Positions 52,401 to 63,642 of a stretch of DNA of 64,000 nt are shown here, one piece after another. A model generated the notes under the pieces. That model did no database searches. It was given only the letters and a program-made list of their open reading frames with translations, and was not told the DNA's origin. This DNA comes from Taxillus chinensis. Taxonomy: Eukaryota; Streptophyta; Magnoliopsida; Santalales; Loranthaceae. Positions within the stretch are counted from its first letter, which is position 1. Each line of letters opens with the position of its first letter. The position numbers and the translations under genes are program-made. The stretch is from NCBI GenBank assembly GCA_023512835.1, contig CM042091.1, forward strand, positions 5,255,079-5,319,078, in the 5' to 3' direction.

Positions 52401-55400
52401 ACAGATGTTGACATTCCAAATTCTTAATAAAGTTAATGCGATTGTCTGGAGAAGCCTTTATTGAAAAAGTTTGAGTATGTCATATAGTTTTCAAAGCATC
52501 AAGGTGACCCAAGCATTTGAGGGTCCGAGCTAGGCGAGCGTCGCCTAGGCAGTTCCTAGGCAGTCTAAGCGTTTCTAATATATATATTTTATATAAAACT
52601 TTTTGTTACAATAGTAAACATCAGAGCATAAAGATATAGAGAGAGAAAAAGCAAAACAATTTAATTTAATGCATAAGTTAAGAAATTTAACATTAGTTAT
52701 TGCATTAAAAAAAGAAGAAATGTACAACATGCTTGATAATTACAGTGTCACAACTCACAAATACTTAAATTAAATGGTATAAATTTACATTATTTAATAT
52801 TTTAACGCTTTACTTACTCAAGAAGTCACGTTTGCCACAAGGGAGAGAGAATCTAAGAGAGAGGAGCAAAGCACCGACCAGCAAGATGGTGACAAATGAA
52901 GAAGCAAAGAGAACGCAGTGAGACGGCGACACGATTGCGGCAAGGGAGAGAGAAATCAGTGACAACAAGTCAACGGGGAGATGTCCTAGAAAAAGAACGG
53001 TGGATCATCAACCGGTGAGGTTATGTCAACAATCGTCTTCGTCGATAGTCATCCGTTCGGCGTGCGTCAAGCCTTCATTCGTTCGTCAAAACCTAATACT
53101 ACACAGAATCCTTCGTTCATTCATCACTCGGCGACAGTAGGTATTCATCCGTGCGTTGTCTGTTCGCCCAGCGCTCGCCATGGCATCACCTGGGCAAGCG
53201 CCTTCCGCTGCCTAGGCGAGGCAAGTTGATGCCTATGCAATGCTGCAGCACCTTGTCGCCTAGGCAAGGCTTTAAAAACAATGATATGTCAATTTATTGA
53301 TCAAGCACACGTTTTGGATGACATCAGAGCAACTCGCAACTTTGCCTTGTTGGAGAAGGCAAAGGAATTTGGTCTCAAGGTCATGGTTCGAAGTATCAGC
53401 CGAGACGGCAACAGATCACACGAATCGTCACAGTATCAGAGGGTCCTGGTACAAGATCCAACCCCAATACCAAAATATCGAGTATTTGCTCTATCTCGTT
53501 GGTCTCGGCGGAGATATCAGGCAAGAAGAAACGATTCGGATGAGACTTGGTGCATCACGGACGATTCCATCCTCCCCATCTTCTCTTCTTCCTCTATCTT
53601 CTCCGACGGGAAATATTGTGGCCAATCACAGGATTCTGGAGGTGGACGAAGATCTTCTTCGACTAGATCTTCTTCCTCGACGTTGTATGCTACCAACTGC
53701 CGAATTCTGGAGGATCACATGCTGTCAACAGGATCGTACGTTGCCGCTGCCCCCTTTTCGATTCTTCTTTGACAAGATCACAACATAGCCCACGGGTGAA
53801 GATTGGAGAATGTAAGAGAGTGTCACTGGTTATTAAAAAAATTAAGTTATTAAAATAGTAAAATAAAGTTATTAAAGTTATTAATACGGGATTGCGGTTT
53901 AAAATTTGATAAAGAAAAATTTGAATTTATTTTTAAAATTAAAAAAATTATATGTAATAGTTAAATTAAAAATATTTAATGCCCAAATTATGTGTGGAAT
54001 TTTTTTCTATTAAAATTTGATAACTTCTTAGTAAAAAAAATCATGCTTTAGTCTCTTTTTTATGTTTGAAATTATAACATGTAATTCAAATCATTTATTT
54101 TACTTGTTTAATAATTCAAATGTAATGATTTGATGTTTTCTAATTTTTTTATAAATTTTATTTTTAAATTTAATATTATTTCACTCCTAAAGTTATATAT
54201 CACCCGAGATACAATAATTTGTCTACGATCGTGACGTCCACAACTATAACGCGACGATGTCTATGGCCACGACTTTGAAACATGCTCAAGGCTGCAAACG
54301 AGAATGTGAAGCTCAAGGTTACAAATTCAAAGGTGAAACCAATCTATGGTATTATGGCGGAATACTGAGGGTGTGCCACAAGTTGGTGGATGGGAAGGGA
54401 ACCCTAGATCTCCTGATGATTCCCTTCAATGATTATCCACTAGTTCTCAGCATGAGGTTCATGGACAAGAAGCATCATTTCTAGTTTCAAAGGGTGGAGG
54501 CATTGTAACAACAGCGCAACACACCATCAAGTCAAAACCAAATGTAGCTCACTAATGGAATCAGGAATGGGGAACAGATTAACACATTTGATGACCCTCA
54601 ATCAGTGGAGGAAGTGCCCATGCAGATGTCCAAGATGATTCCCTTGAATGACTATCCACAAGTCCTCGACATGGAGTTTATGGAAGAGAAGCAGCATTGG
54701 AGGAAGTGCCCATGCAAATGTCCCGCCTTGTTGGAGAAGGCAAAGGAATTTGGTCTCAAGGTTACAAATTCAAAAGTGAAACCAATCTATGGTAGTATGG
54801 CGGAATACTGAGGGTGTGCCACAAGTTGGTGGATGGGAAGGGAACCCTAGATCTCCTGATGATTCCCTTCAATGATTATCCACTAGTTCTCAGCATGGGG
54901 TTTATGGACAAGAAGCAGCATTTCCAGTTTCAAAGGGTGGAGGCATTGTAACAACAGCGCAACACACCATCAAGTCAAAACCAAATGTAGCCCACTAATG
55001 GAATCAAGAATGCGGAACAGATTAACACATTTGATGACCCTCAATCAGTGGAGGAAGTGCCCATGCAGATGTCCAGCATTTTAAGTTTTGAAGGCCAGAG
55101 CAGGCATGGTAACAACAGTGCAACACACTGTCAAGTCAAAACCAAATGTAGCTCACTAACGGAATCAAAGGATGAGGAAATGAATATGGATTTGGGGACC
55201 CTCAATCAGTGGAGGAAGTGCTCACCCAGACACCTACAAGTTAGGAAAGTGTTAGGTGTGGAGCACACATGGCACAATTTTGCCATGCAAACACAAACCA
55301 GATGTCTAATTGGTGCACATATGGACGCTTGCAAAAAAAAGGTTCTTGAAAGCTCTATTTTTTGTAGACTATTTTAGATAATTCTACTTTCTTATCTTCT

Positions 55401-58400
55401 AATTAATACTAATAGATAGTAGTTTGCAGTTAAACATTTAATAGTTCCTTAAAACTGTACCTATTAAATGTTTCTCTAGAGAAATTTAAGAGGAAAGCTT
55501 TTGTCATAATAAAGTATCATGTATTCCTCCCCACAGGCTTGTACTTTTCATTCTCGTTTTCCCTTTACAAAATATCATTTGAGTTAGTAGTATACTTTTA
55601 TTGGGTGAATAACTGGAGAGCTGCCGCCACATATTCATTGAATAACCCTATGCCATTGAACACCAAATCTAAGAGTGGATCTCAAATTTAAATGATGATC
55701 CCCCTTGTCACGAAAGCTAAAATTGTCGAAATTGACAGATATGGGCAAGACAAAGAGCTGAACTTCTGGTCATCAAACTAAAGGGGAAAAGAAACCATTT
55801 TCCTACCAGGAAGAAAATATAAAGACGTATGAAACAAGAAAGATGCAAACCTTGCAGCAAAATGACCATGGCTTATTCAATCTACCATTAAAACATCATC
55901 AATCCATCACTAGAAATGGGCATAAAAAATTTACTTACTGTCCGTCCAAAAAATCGTTGCTGACGAATAACTTGTTTAAAAGAATATCTACGCCCAGGAA
56001 TAACAGAGTCATTAAAAGATTCACCCAGCGGAACTTTTGACGGAATAATGCAAGATATTTCTTGACCAGCTGCAGGGCAATCCAACCAACCTGTAAAAGA
56101 AACTTAAGTTTTAAAAGATAACAAAACGTAAGAATGCACTACATACTGTTTTAATTTAATTTCTAATGAACAATCACATTCTTAGTGAGAATGTGGAAGT
56201 AACTGCAAAAACAATAGATAAATAACACCATAGAGTGATCAAATAACGTGCATTCACTTCCACCAACTGCAAAATCCAATGCATCACTCTTCAGAAATTT
56301 TCCATGGGCCAGCAAATCCACATCTACCACTTCTGTACACATTAGATTGAGAGCACAATCCAATGCATACAGTATCTTCATTGAGAATCACAAAGCATGC
56401 CAGATTAAGTGCCAAAAATATTAAATTACATAATCTTAAATGCAACTAAAAGAAAACAAAAGATAGAATGATCTATTGCCTTCCTGGAGAATGATATTGA
56501 ATTGCATGTAGATAAAAATGACATCTAAAATCGCGTGCTTTGCATGGTGGAACTTAAAGCATGTGTCTTGCATTCTCTTCTTGGGTGTCTGCCTCGGGTT
56601 CATGTTTTTCTTGTATTGTAGATGTTGTTGATAGGTGTTCCTTTTGAGCTAGGTGTTACTCATTTGTTGTTTCTTATTTTTTTGTTACTTCTCTCTTAGT
56701 GCACTTCTTGTGTACGTTGTTTTTAATAAAGTTTCTTATTACCTATAAAAAAAAATGACATCTAATAAAGCTCCTTGGTTATTGGCCAGATTCATATGGC
56801 CCATGGCCCATTCCCTTGGCCATATAATTTTTCTTTATATTCACCAACAATAAGATTCACTTTTATCGGTTATTGCTTATTTCACATGTGCTTGATATAG
56901 TTGGAATAAACTATAATATTAGCTAGCTATCATTAGTTGTCAATTAAATTATTATAATTTGATTGTATTAATTGTCAATTATAGATAAATTTGGTTATTG
57001 CTTAATTAGGTCTTACCTAGTTTGTGCATATATATGATCGTATTCCCTGAGAGAAATAAAAAAAGAAGAAAGAAATTATTCCTACATTCTTCTGTACTTC
57101 ATTCAACTTGGTATCGGAACAAACCAAATCCTAATACTATCCCAAAAGGAACTGCCGGCCACCACCCTTGCAAGAGCCTCTATTTCAGCTCTTTCCTTGT
57201 GGTCGACCATCCTAACCCTATTGTCCCTACCAAAACCCAATTAGCTAAACAGTGTCAATCACAAAACGCACAATAGTGTCGCGTGTTCTCCTACTATTGC
57301 CACGAGTTGCCGCCGTCTATAAAAACCTATGTTTTTTAAATCTAATTTTCTAAAATATTAATTAAACACAAACAAATCATTAGAAAAAGGCATATGCATT
57401 CATATGTATATGTCTCATGTTTTATAAGTTATAACAGGTGGCAACAAAGGGAAAATAAAGAGCAATGACCAATTTCCAAATAGAGAAAGGGGAAAAAAAT
57501 GGCAACTTGCATGTAGAGAAAAACAACATAGGGAAAAGGGAAAAAGGCAACCTGTCAACTTGCAATACAGAAAAGTAATTAGTTGAAAATCAATAAAGGA
57601 AAAAAAAAAAAAGTTACCTGCCATTTGCAATGGAGAGAAAAAAACATCAACTTAATAATCAATATTCACAACTTCATTTAATTTATATAAAAATTAAGAA
57701 AAAAATCACAAACAAATGATTCTACAACTTCATCAAAACAAAACTAAGCTTCAACAGGAAGAACAAAAAAAATAAAAAAAAAAAAAGGGCACAACACAGT
57801 ACCAACCTCCACCACAATAATAGGCCTCCACACAGTGTCTCCACCATAATGATGTGCACAACAGATCCAACAACAAATTATCCACATGGATCAATAAAAA
57901 TCCAATTCAGCAATACTTAAATAAAAAAAGTACCAGAGTCCACAAAACACTTGATAGTTTGCCCTCTTCATCCGTAAGGTAGAATGAAAAGGGAAAGGGG
58001 TGGATGAAAATGGATAAAAGATACAAAGAATGCACACAAGAAAGACCACAATGGGATATTCCAAAAATGTGTCTATATATAAGGGATCCAATTGAAAATT
58101 ACAAATCTTTAGGAACAACAATAAAAGCACTGGGAAATTATAGATTATAAGCGTCAATTTAAAAATAACGAATATTGACGTAATTTTAAAGTTATTGCTT
58201 TGTGACTTAGAGGTTACGGTTTTGAGTCACAAAAACAATCTCTTGCTAAAAATATAAAGGTTGCAAAAAATTGACCCAAGGGTGACCCAACCGGCCGACC
58301 CCTTTTCGAACACCACGCATAACGAGAGTTTCATGCACCAGGTTTTCCTTTTTAAGAGTCAATTTAAGAATTGAAAAAATGGAGAATCAATTCAATATTT

Positions 58401-61400
58401 TGTAAATTCTGTTGACTTAATAAAAAATCAAATATAAAAATCAAATAGAATATTAGAAACATTTAATCATGGAAACGAACAGAAGGTAAAAGAGAACGAA
58501 TGAGAGAAAGTGTACGGGGAAAAAAAGAAAGTACTAAGAAAAAAACTAGTCTGCAACATGTTTTGCTTTCTTTAAGGCAATAGAAGAGTGAAAGATCCCT
58601 CAGAGAATTCCCAACAGCTACTGTGAGACATATAGATTAGAGAAAAAGATAAATGAAAAGAGGACAAATGATAACTACAAAATAAAAACCATAAGACTTG
58701 AAGAATAAGATTAACCATAATAGATGGGAACCACATCAACAGTAGGGAAAAATTCAAGACACAAATGCAGAATATATTCACCAGTGGCAAGATGAAGTCA
58801 CCCACCAGCAGTGGTGAAAAAACTTCTTGTGAAAACCTAGTCTCTAACATAACACTCTGATATCAGGTAATAAAAGAAAAGAAAACAAGTTGTATTACTA
58901 CGATATAAATTGTACATATAATGATTTAAGAGATAGAATTTTTTACTCCTAACACCGGTACAATTAAACTAATAAACTAATGAGCTAAATCTACTTAAAA
59001 AAATAATTAATATAATATTCGAACAGACTTCATATATACATATTGTCCAAAACATATTACAAGCAATAATGATTTAAGCCTTATATTTATTCCTCAGCCA
59101 TCACTATGACTTATTAGAGTTAAGCATAGGGATGACATACCCCGGAGAAAGAAGGCAACAATAATTTTGGAGGAATAAAAATCACTTGATTGGGCATTGA
59201 GACTATGAAGTGCCATCTGGCAGGCTGGAAATGGGTTTATCTTTCAAAGGGAGGGAGGCTTACCCTGATTAAAAGTACCCCTTCAATTCTCCCAATCAAT
59301 TTTTCTCTCTTTTCCCTAATCTAGTTGTTGTGGCTTCTTGTCTTGAGAGGATTGAGTGGACTTTCCTTTGGGATTCTTTGGAGGAAGGGAGGCACTTTCA
59401 TTTGAGTAATTGGGATTTGATCTGTCAGCCTCTTCCCAAAGGAGGACATACTACAAAGAAAGTGTGGAAGTTCAATCAAGTTCTTCTTGGGAAGTGGTTG
59501 TGGCATTTCAGTCAAGAGAGGGATTCCTTCTAGTCGGAGGAAGACATGTTACCTCTAAATTGTTGCAGGATATCAAAATTCGACATCAAGCCTAGAAGGC
59601 TTCTACTTTGTCTTTTCGGCCGTTTGTAAGCACCGAATCTAAAGGTGAGCGGGAAGCTTAAAAGGCTTGCCCCTTCATTAATTATAATACCGAAATTTCT
59701 CGGACTTCTTGGCTGCGATAGTCAACTCTATGAGGGTATTTTTTCATGCCTATTTTTAGGCTTTGTATTAGGCCCATGGTTTTCTTGTAATCTTTGTATT
59801 AATTTAATCTTTTTTACTTATAAAAAAGTTATTGTGGCAAAATATGGTGACATTACCTGTGGGCGGATTTCTTCTTGCCCTAGAGGGTCTCATGGCATGG
59901 AATTATGGAAGTATATCCAGGCAAGTTGAATTTTCTTCTTTTCCTTGTGGCTTTTGAGATTGGTGATGAATCCATAATTCGCTTTTGGGAGCATATGTGG
60001 TGTAGGATCCACATTTCCCTTCAAGCAGGCTTACCCAGATTTGTTCCACCTTGCTTGTTTAACAAATGATATGGTGACAGATTTTGCCTCTATTCAGCAT
60101 AACTCGGTGCACTGTGAGGTGAATTTCTCTAGAGTGGCTCAAGATTAAATGCTTGAGGTTATCTAGTCATTTTTTGACTAGTTATATTTTGTTACACCTT
60201 GTCTCTCTACCCAAACAAGATGCGTTATTGCCCGGATCATTTCAAAGGGTTTTGAGTGCGGTCTTTTTATTCTACTCTCACCTAGCTAGGCCTGGCTGTT
60301 TCCCTTGGTGTAGTATCTGATAATGTTCGTTGGCGAGGTTTGGTAGTTATCAATTGGTGTTATTTGTGCAAGGCTACAGAGGAAAGACTAACATCCTTCT
60401 TCACTATTCGGTGGCTCTGTTGCTATGGGTTTTACTTTTTGAATGTGTTTGGAGTGCATTGACTAATGCCTCCAACCCTTGCTAGCCTTTTCTTTTGCTT
60501 GTATGGTTCAATGGATAGGTGTTCTTTGGTGTGGCATGTGGCTCTTCAATGCATTATTTAATGCCTTTGACGTGAGCACAATGCTCACCTTTTTTATAAT
60601 TGCGAGACTATGGAGGAGCTCAAATTATCCTTCTTCAGATCCCTCTTGGATTGGATGTCTGTTTCGGGGAAGGATTATTTTTCTAGTATTTTGAATATAA
60701 CTGTGGGATGTTCGTTGTGATGCTTATTTTATGTTTTTGTTTTTCTCACCATGTTGTTTGTTATTTCTCTTAATGCACTTCTGTGCTCTCTCTTCTTAAT
60801 AAGTCTTTTATTATATAAAAAAATGACTTGATTGGGATTCCTAGATTCCTAAATCCAATTATAGCCTTGTGAGATACTAAACCATATGAATAGTTGTTAA
60901 ACTCATTGGGCAAACTAATGCACCTTAGACTAGATGCAGCAAAAGACACATGCATCCTTATACGGAATATAAAATGCAATTAACAGAGGTTGTTGTTTCT
61001 CTTAATGCACTTCTTGTGTGCTCTCTCTTCTTAATAAAAGTCTTTTATTATCTAAGAAAAATGACTTGGGATTCCTAGATTCCTAAATCCAACCGTAGCC
61101 TTGTGAGATACTAGACCATATGAATAATTGTTAAACTCATTGGGCAAACTAATGCAAAATGCACCCTAGACAAGATGCAGCAAGACATAGGCATCCTTAT
61201 ACGGAACACAAAATGCAATTAACAGAGGCATACTAACCAGGATAAAAATGGTTATTAAAAATTAAATCCATAATTTAAGATCAATTTCAGCCACTCTTGC
61301 AATAAACATTTCTACTTTAACTTGGTCCAACTTCAAGAAGCTTTGATACATCAAAATGTTTTTCATCCAGCTAGAATAAACCAGACCAATGCTTTAGGCA

Positions 61401-63430
61401 CATGTATTTTAACAAAGTCATATTCATAATAAAACTTAGGGATGTTAAGGTAATCAAATTTTACAAGATTCATCATCAAAATGAGAACACATCATTCCTA
61501 GAACTTAGAATCTTAATCATTTTACATAAAAATCACCTGTAGATACTAATGCAAGTTATGTGGTGGTTGGTGGTTGGTGGTTTGGGGGGGGGTTGAATTC
61601 CATTTGTGTCAAGCACACTATCTTACAAAGTTTTTTTGTGGAAACATGCTTGATGGAAACCTTTAGGTGTGTTCCTCAACCATGTCACGTTTCCAATGGT
61701 AAGCCTCACACTCAGTTGAGCATTTATCCATTGTGCCCATAAACCCGAAATTCTAATGCCTTTATTATAGCATTTGATCAATCAAATAGTGAACCACTAG
61801 GATTTGATACAAAACTTTATTTGGATAGATATTGTTTCTATTAATTACTGACTGTTTATAAAGGCAAGTCAAATTTGCATCATTATTCCTTCAATTTAGT
61901 ACCAAATAAGAAGTGTGTCCACATATATATATATATATGAAAAGTAAAATGGACTCCAAAAAAATATTAAATAAAAAGCTTCCATACAAATTATGTAAAA
62001 ATAAAACCCAAAAAAAAAAAGTAACTTGCCTGGGGGAAGCCTATCTTTATCGTAATATCTATGGTTGATTTTAGGATACTTTGGATCATGTGCAGATGTA
62101 TGAGATGCATATGGTGGTTTATCATCTGGCCGCTCTCTTTTAAGTCGGCGACGTCTTTCTTCCCGCTCCTGGTTCAAAATTTTATACATAGCATAATTTG
62201 CAAACTGCATTGAGCATGAACTTGTCTGACCTAACTATTTTACATATATCTACAAGACAGGTTCTATGGCTGCACAATATCCCTCAGTGCATGCCTGGGG
62301 GGGAAGCAAAATTATATGACACACTTTCAGCATAATCAATCAATCATGTGTATTAAGGACGTTAAAACAGAACATCCAGATCCAACCCAGGCAGATTTAT
62401 AGAAGTAAAAAACAATATTTAGATAAATAAGCCCATAAAGTTCTAAAAACATGTTGAAGGGAACATGCCATCCTTCTAGTACAATAAGCCAGAGAACCAT
62501 ATATTGGAAATTTTATATACCCTTCATGATAATAAAGCCCCTCAAACATGGGTAGTTTGCACTATTAAAAAAAAGTATGTAAGAATAAATCTATGAAGCT
62601 TTAATTTTGGAAATGGAAACAATTACACATGATGATAAGATAAGCCCAAATTCAGATAAATATATTTAAAAAATAACAAGTGTGAAGAAGAAGGAATAGG
62701 TTTGTCAGATTCACACAGAATTTAATAGTGCTCCGCCACACAATGTAGTGATTGAAGATCACCTTACGCTAAATTGGAGCACACAATCAAAATTCTAACA
62801 ACAGCAGGCATTGGATTAGTTGACCTAGCAGCACACAATGCTGATGCTCTTTTCTGGGTAATCTGGAAGGAGTAAAATCACCGGATTTTTTAGGGGCTTG
62901 AAAATGAGGTTTAATAGGTGAAGGGAGTTTTGTAGTATCTTCTATCTGATATAGCACCTGGCTATATAATTTGCATTATCAAGATGGCTTCTTTGATTTT
63001 TCCTTTTCTTGCACTTTGTAATTTCTCGCCATCTTGGGGTTCCTTAATAGTCTTGTTTCAATGATTTAAAAGAAAACTAAAAAACGTCCTAACAGCAGCT
63101 TAAGTCCAACTACTTTATTAAAAGAAATTAACAGCCCATAAACAATAAAACCATCAGTAAATTCTGAACACATAAAAACAACAACAAACTAAAATCTGAT
63201 CCCATTAATTTGGGGCCTGTATAAGGAACCAAAGAAAGAAACCCATGGGATCGTTCACACTGATCAACCTATAACCAAAAACTCCTGTCTATAAAAACCT
63301 GTGTTTGCTTCAACGGCATGGTTCGTAAATGCAAAACTCCAGAGATCAAATCATATTTTATAGACCAAAATGGAATTCTAATTAAGCTTAGAGAAAAATA
63401 ATAAAAGTACGACCTAACACACTCAAAAGT

Positions 63431-63466
<36 letters not shown>

Positions 63467-63642
63467 CATGATCAAGCCGTGCTGGACAAAACAAACAAAG
63501 AGATATAGGGCTAAAAACTATATACCCGGCGAGCGATTTCAACTGCAGTCTCTACACGGTCTTCCAGTGTAGCCGGCACCTCAAAATGCCTCTCGTAAGT
63601 CTCTTCATCATCTTCAGGTGCGGGGGAGGCGTTTAAGTCCAT
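37491..63642 (-). CDS. Bifunctional mRNA capping enzyme (triphosphatase + guanylyltransferase)
   Basis: Coding exons, 5' to 3': 63642-63526, 62168-62030, 56090-55939, 44323-44240, 44137-44075, 42219-42088, 41987-41781, 41384-41265, 40886-40828, 40691-40529, 40421-40284, 39710-39603, 39309-39211, 39044-38955, 38837-38753, 37844-37714, 37634-37491. They join to 2031 nt, 676 aa, no internal stop. An N-terminal extension with a basic [10 protein letters not shown] stretch precedes a cysteine-phosphatase-type RNA 5'-triphosphatase domain with [10 protein letters not shown] (C204, R210). The guanylyltransferase follows: KADG with nucleophile K374, DGE at 425-427, DGLIFQ at 522-527, LLKWK at 541-545, and a C-terminal OB part with [12 protein letters not shown]. 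Such enzymes add GMP to nascent pre-mRNA in the nucleus. Length matches Arabidopsis homologues (about 670 aa). All catalytic motifs look intact although introns 2 and 3 are 5.9 and 11.6 kb. Intron 2 has a GC donor. Confidence 0.93.
39405..39579. mobile_element. MITE-like element in capping-enzyme intron 12
   Basis: Starts GGGTATGTTTAGTTGGAGT; the reverse complement of the far end reads GATCATGTTTGTTTTGTC, giving imperfect inverted ends. The inner word TATACTCGAAAATAGC parallels TATATTCGAAAACAA in the element at 25820-26055, so both probably belong to one family. It lies between exons 12 and 13. Confidence 0.5.
45000..46762 (-). pseudogene. hAT transposase relic (BED, DUF659-like and dimerisation parts)
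   Basis: Minus-strand pieces in order: a BED-finger start from ATG at 46752 ([17 protein letters not shown]) that hits a stop after about 57 codons; a shifted frame 46623-46123 with the DUF659-like core ([23 protein letters not shown]); 46126-45680 ([26 protein letters not shown]); 45731-45456 after another shift ([14 protein letters not shown]); and about 45390-45270 plus 45200-45000 carrying the C-terminal dimerisation region ([24 protein letters not shown]). Most of the finger's histidine half and a stretch after FLVNSP are missing. The frame breaks mean no functional transposase is made from this copy. Confidence 0.85.
46990..47240. repeat. GC-rich tandem repeats in hAT subterminal region
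   Basis: Irregular tandem copies of a unit of about 26-35 bp built around GTCGTCGCCGATCGTGGA, followed by three copies of ATGGAAGTCG. The strong base bias creates a long arginine/serine-rich open frame on the minus strand, which I regard as spurious. It sits upstream of the transposase start, so it may be part of the element's promoter or transposase-binding region. Confidence 0.8.
48940..50050 (+). mobile_element. L1-type LINE reverse transcriptase relic
   Basis: Plus-strand translation in two frames gives successive reverse transcriptase blocks: [16 protein letters not shown], then (shifted) [18 protein letters not shown] at about 49150-49200, then [29 protein letters not shown] and [10 protein letters not shown] (about 49510-49540), followed by [24 protein letters not shown]. 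The FADD catalytic block is present. Frameshifts and stops show it is dead. It lies antisense to the capping gene within intron 3; exact ends are not defined. Confidence 0.82.
51342..51364. repeat. (GA)n microsatellite
   Basis: GA dinucleotide run of about 11 units inside capping-enzyme intron 3. Confidence 0.9.
52500..53285. mobile_element. Possible non-autonomous hAT-like element with GCCTAGGC ends
   Basis: Both edges carry clustered GCCTAGGC-type words (52530-52565 and 53205-53270) and end in GTTTTCAAAGC-like sequence read outward-in, giving loose inverted ends. The inside has GC-rich stretches with no coding resemblance. The style is like the subterminal regions of the hAT element at 44506. 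No clean 8-bp duplication was found, so the boundaries are uncertain. Confidence 0.4.
54312..55240 (+). repeat. Compound tandem array of unknown origin
   Basis: A 321-bp unit at 54312-54632 recurs at 54755-55075 (offset 443) with few changes. A partial third copy covers about 55090-55225. The inter-copy stretch 54637-54712 repeats the unit's middle part in diverged form. Recurrent words are GTGGAGGAAGTGCCCATGCA and CAAGTCAAAACCAAATGTAG. A 38-bp piece (54725-54762) is identical to 53344-53381. Translations show short open frames but no recognised domain. It lies in capping-enzyme intron 3. Confidence 0.85.
56514..56765 (+). mobile_element. 5'-truncated LINE with 15-bp target-site duplication
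   Basis: AAAAATGACATCTAA occurs at 56514-56528 and 56751-56765. The roughly 222 bp between them end in a T-rich 3' tail sequence, AATAAAGTTTCTTATT, and an A-run. The tail words GCACTTCTTGTGTACGTT match the LINE end at 60771-60825, so both are the same family. Confidence 0.82.
56892..57121 (+). mobile_element. Copia-like LTR end with primer-binding site
   Basis: An AT-rich stretch containing TTGGAATAAACTATAATATT ends in CTGTACTTCA, and then CTTGGTATCGGAAC follows at about 57108-57121. That resembles the initiator-tRNA primer-binding site TTGGTATCAGAGC next to a Ty1/copia 5' LTR. No gag-pol frame follows, so it is a truncated relic. Confidence 0.5.
58850..59110 (-). mobile_element. Copia-like LTR relic, minus strand
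   Basis: On the minus strand an AT-rich stretch ends TTTTCTTTTCTTTTATTACC and is followed by TGATATCAGAGTG at about 58855-58868, again like an LTR end plus primer-binding site. No second LTR or coding region was found. Boundaries are approximate. Confidence 0.35.
59183..60833 (+). mobile_element. L1-type LINE, 3' part, with 11-bp flanking repeat
   Basis: Plus-strand translation at 59330-59530 gives [32 protein letters not shown] and [19 protein letters not shown], the region after the reverse transcriptase in plant L1-type ORF2, with frame breaks. The 3' end is TCTTTTATTATATAAAAAAA at about 60801-60822. ACTTGATTGGG occurs just before the element (59183) and just after its tail (60826), a probable target-site duplication. 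Confidence 0.72.
60761..61228. repeat. Tandem duplication covering the LINE 3' end
   Basis: 60761-60989 is repeated at 60990-61228 (offset about 232, with small indels). Each copy holds the LINE tail (CTTAATGCACTTC to the A-run) plus about 165 bp of flanking DNA ending AATTAACAGAGG. The duplication therefore postdates the LINE insertion. Confidence 0.88.
63434..63465. repeat. (TA)n microsatellite
   Basis: TA dinucleotide run of about 16 units, located in capping-enzyme intron 1 region about 60 bp downstream of the exon 1 donor on the minus strand. Confidence 0.9.

Larger units (their letters stand above)
44324..55938 (-). other. Capping-enzyme intron 3, 11.6 kb transposon nest
   Basis: Bounded by a GTAAGT donor after exon 3 and a TTTCAG acceptor before exon 4; the joined protein is continuous (FFGRT then LGLVIDLTN), so the interval is intronic. 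Contents: hAT element (44506-47449), unassigned DNA to about 48940, LINE relic (48940 to about 50050), LINE-end-like and microsatellite sequence (50560-51370), GC-rich hAT-like island (about 52500-53280), a short open stretch, and a tandem array (54312-55240). Confidence 0.85.
56091..62029 (-). other. Capping-enzyme intron 2, 5.9 kb, GC-AG type
   Basis: The exon 2 end is CCCCCAG followed by GCAAGT, a consensus GC donor; the acceptor is TTACAG before GTTGGTTGG. Only this join restores the conserved PGWLDCP reading. The intron holds two LINE-derived pieces, copia-like LTR ends, a tandem duplication and (TA)n runs. Confidence 0.85.

Noticed and set aside
53281..53788. Two overlapping 163-codon frames as a gene
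   Set aside because: Neither shows a known domain; they overlap in different frames and adjoin the tandem array, so captured or random sequence is more likely.
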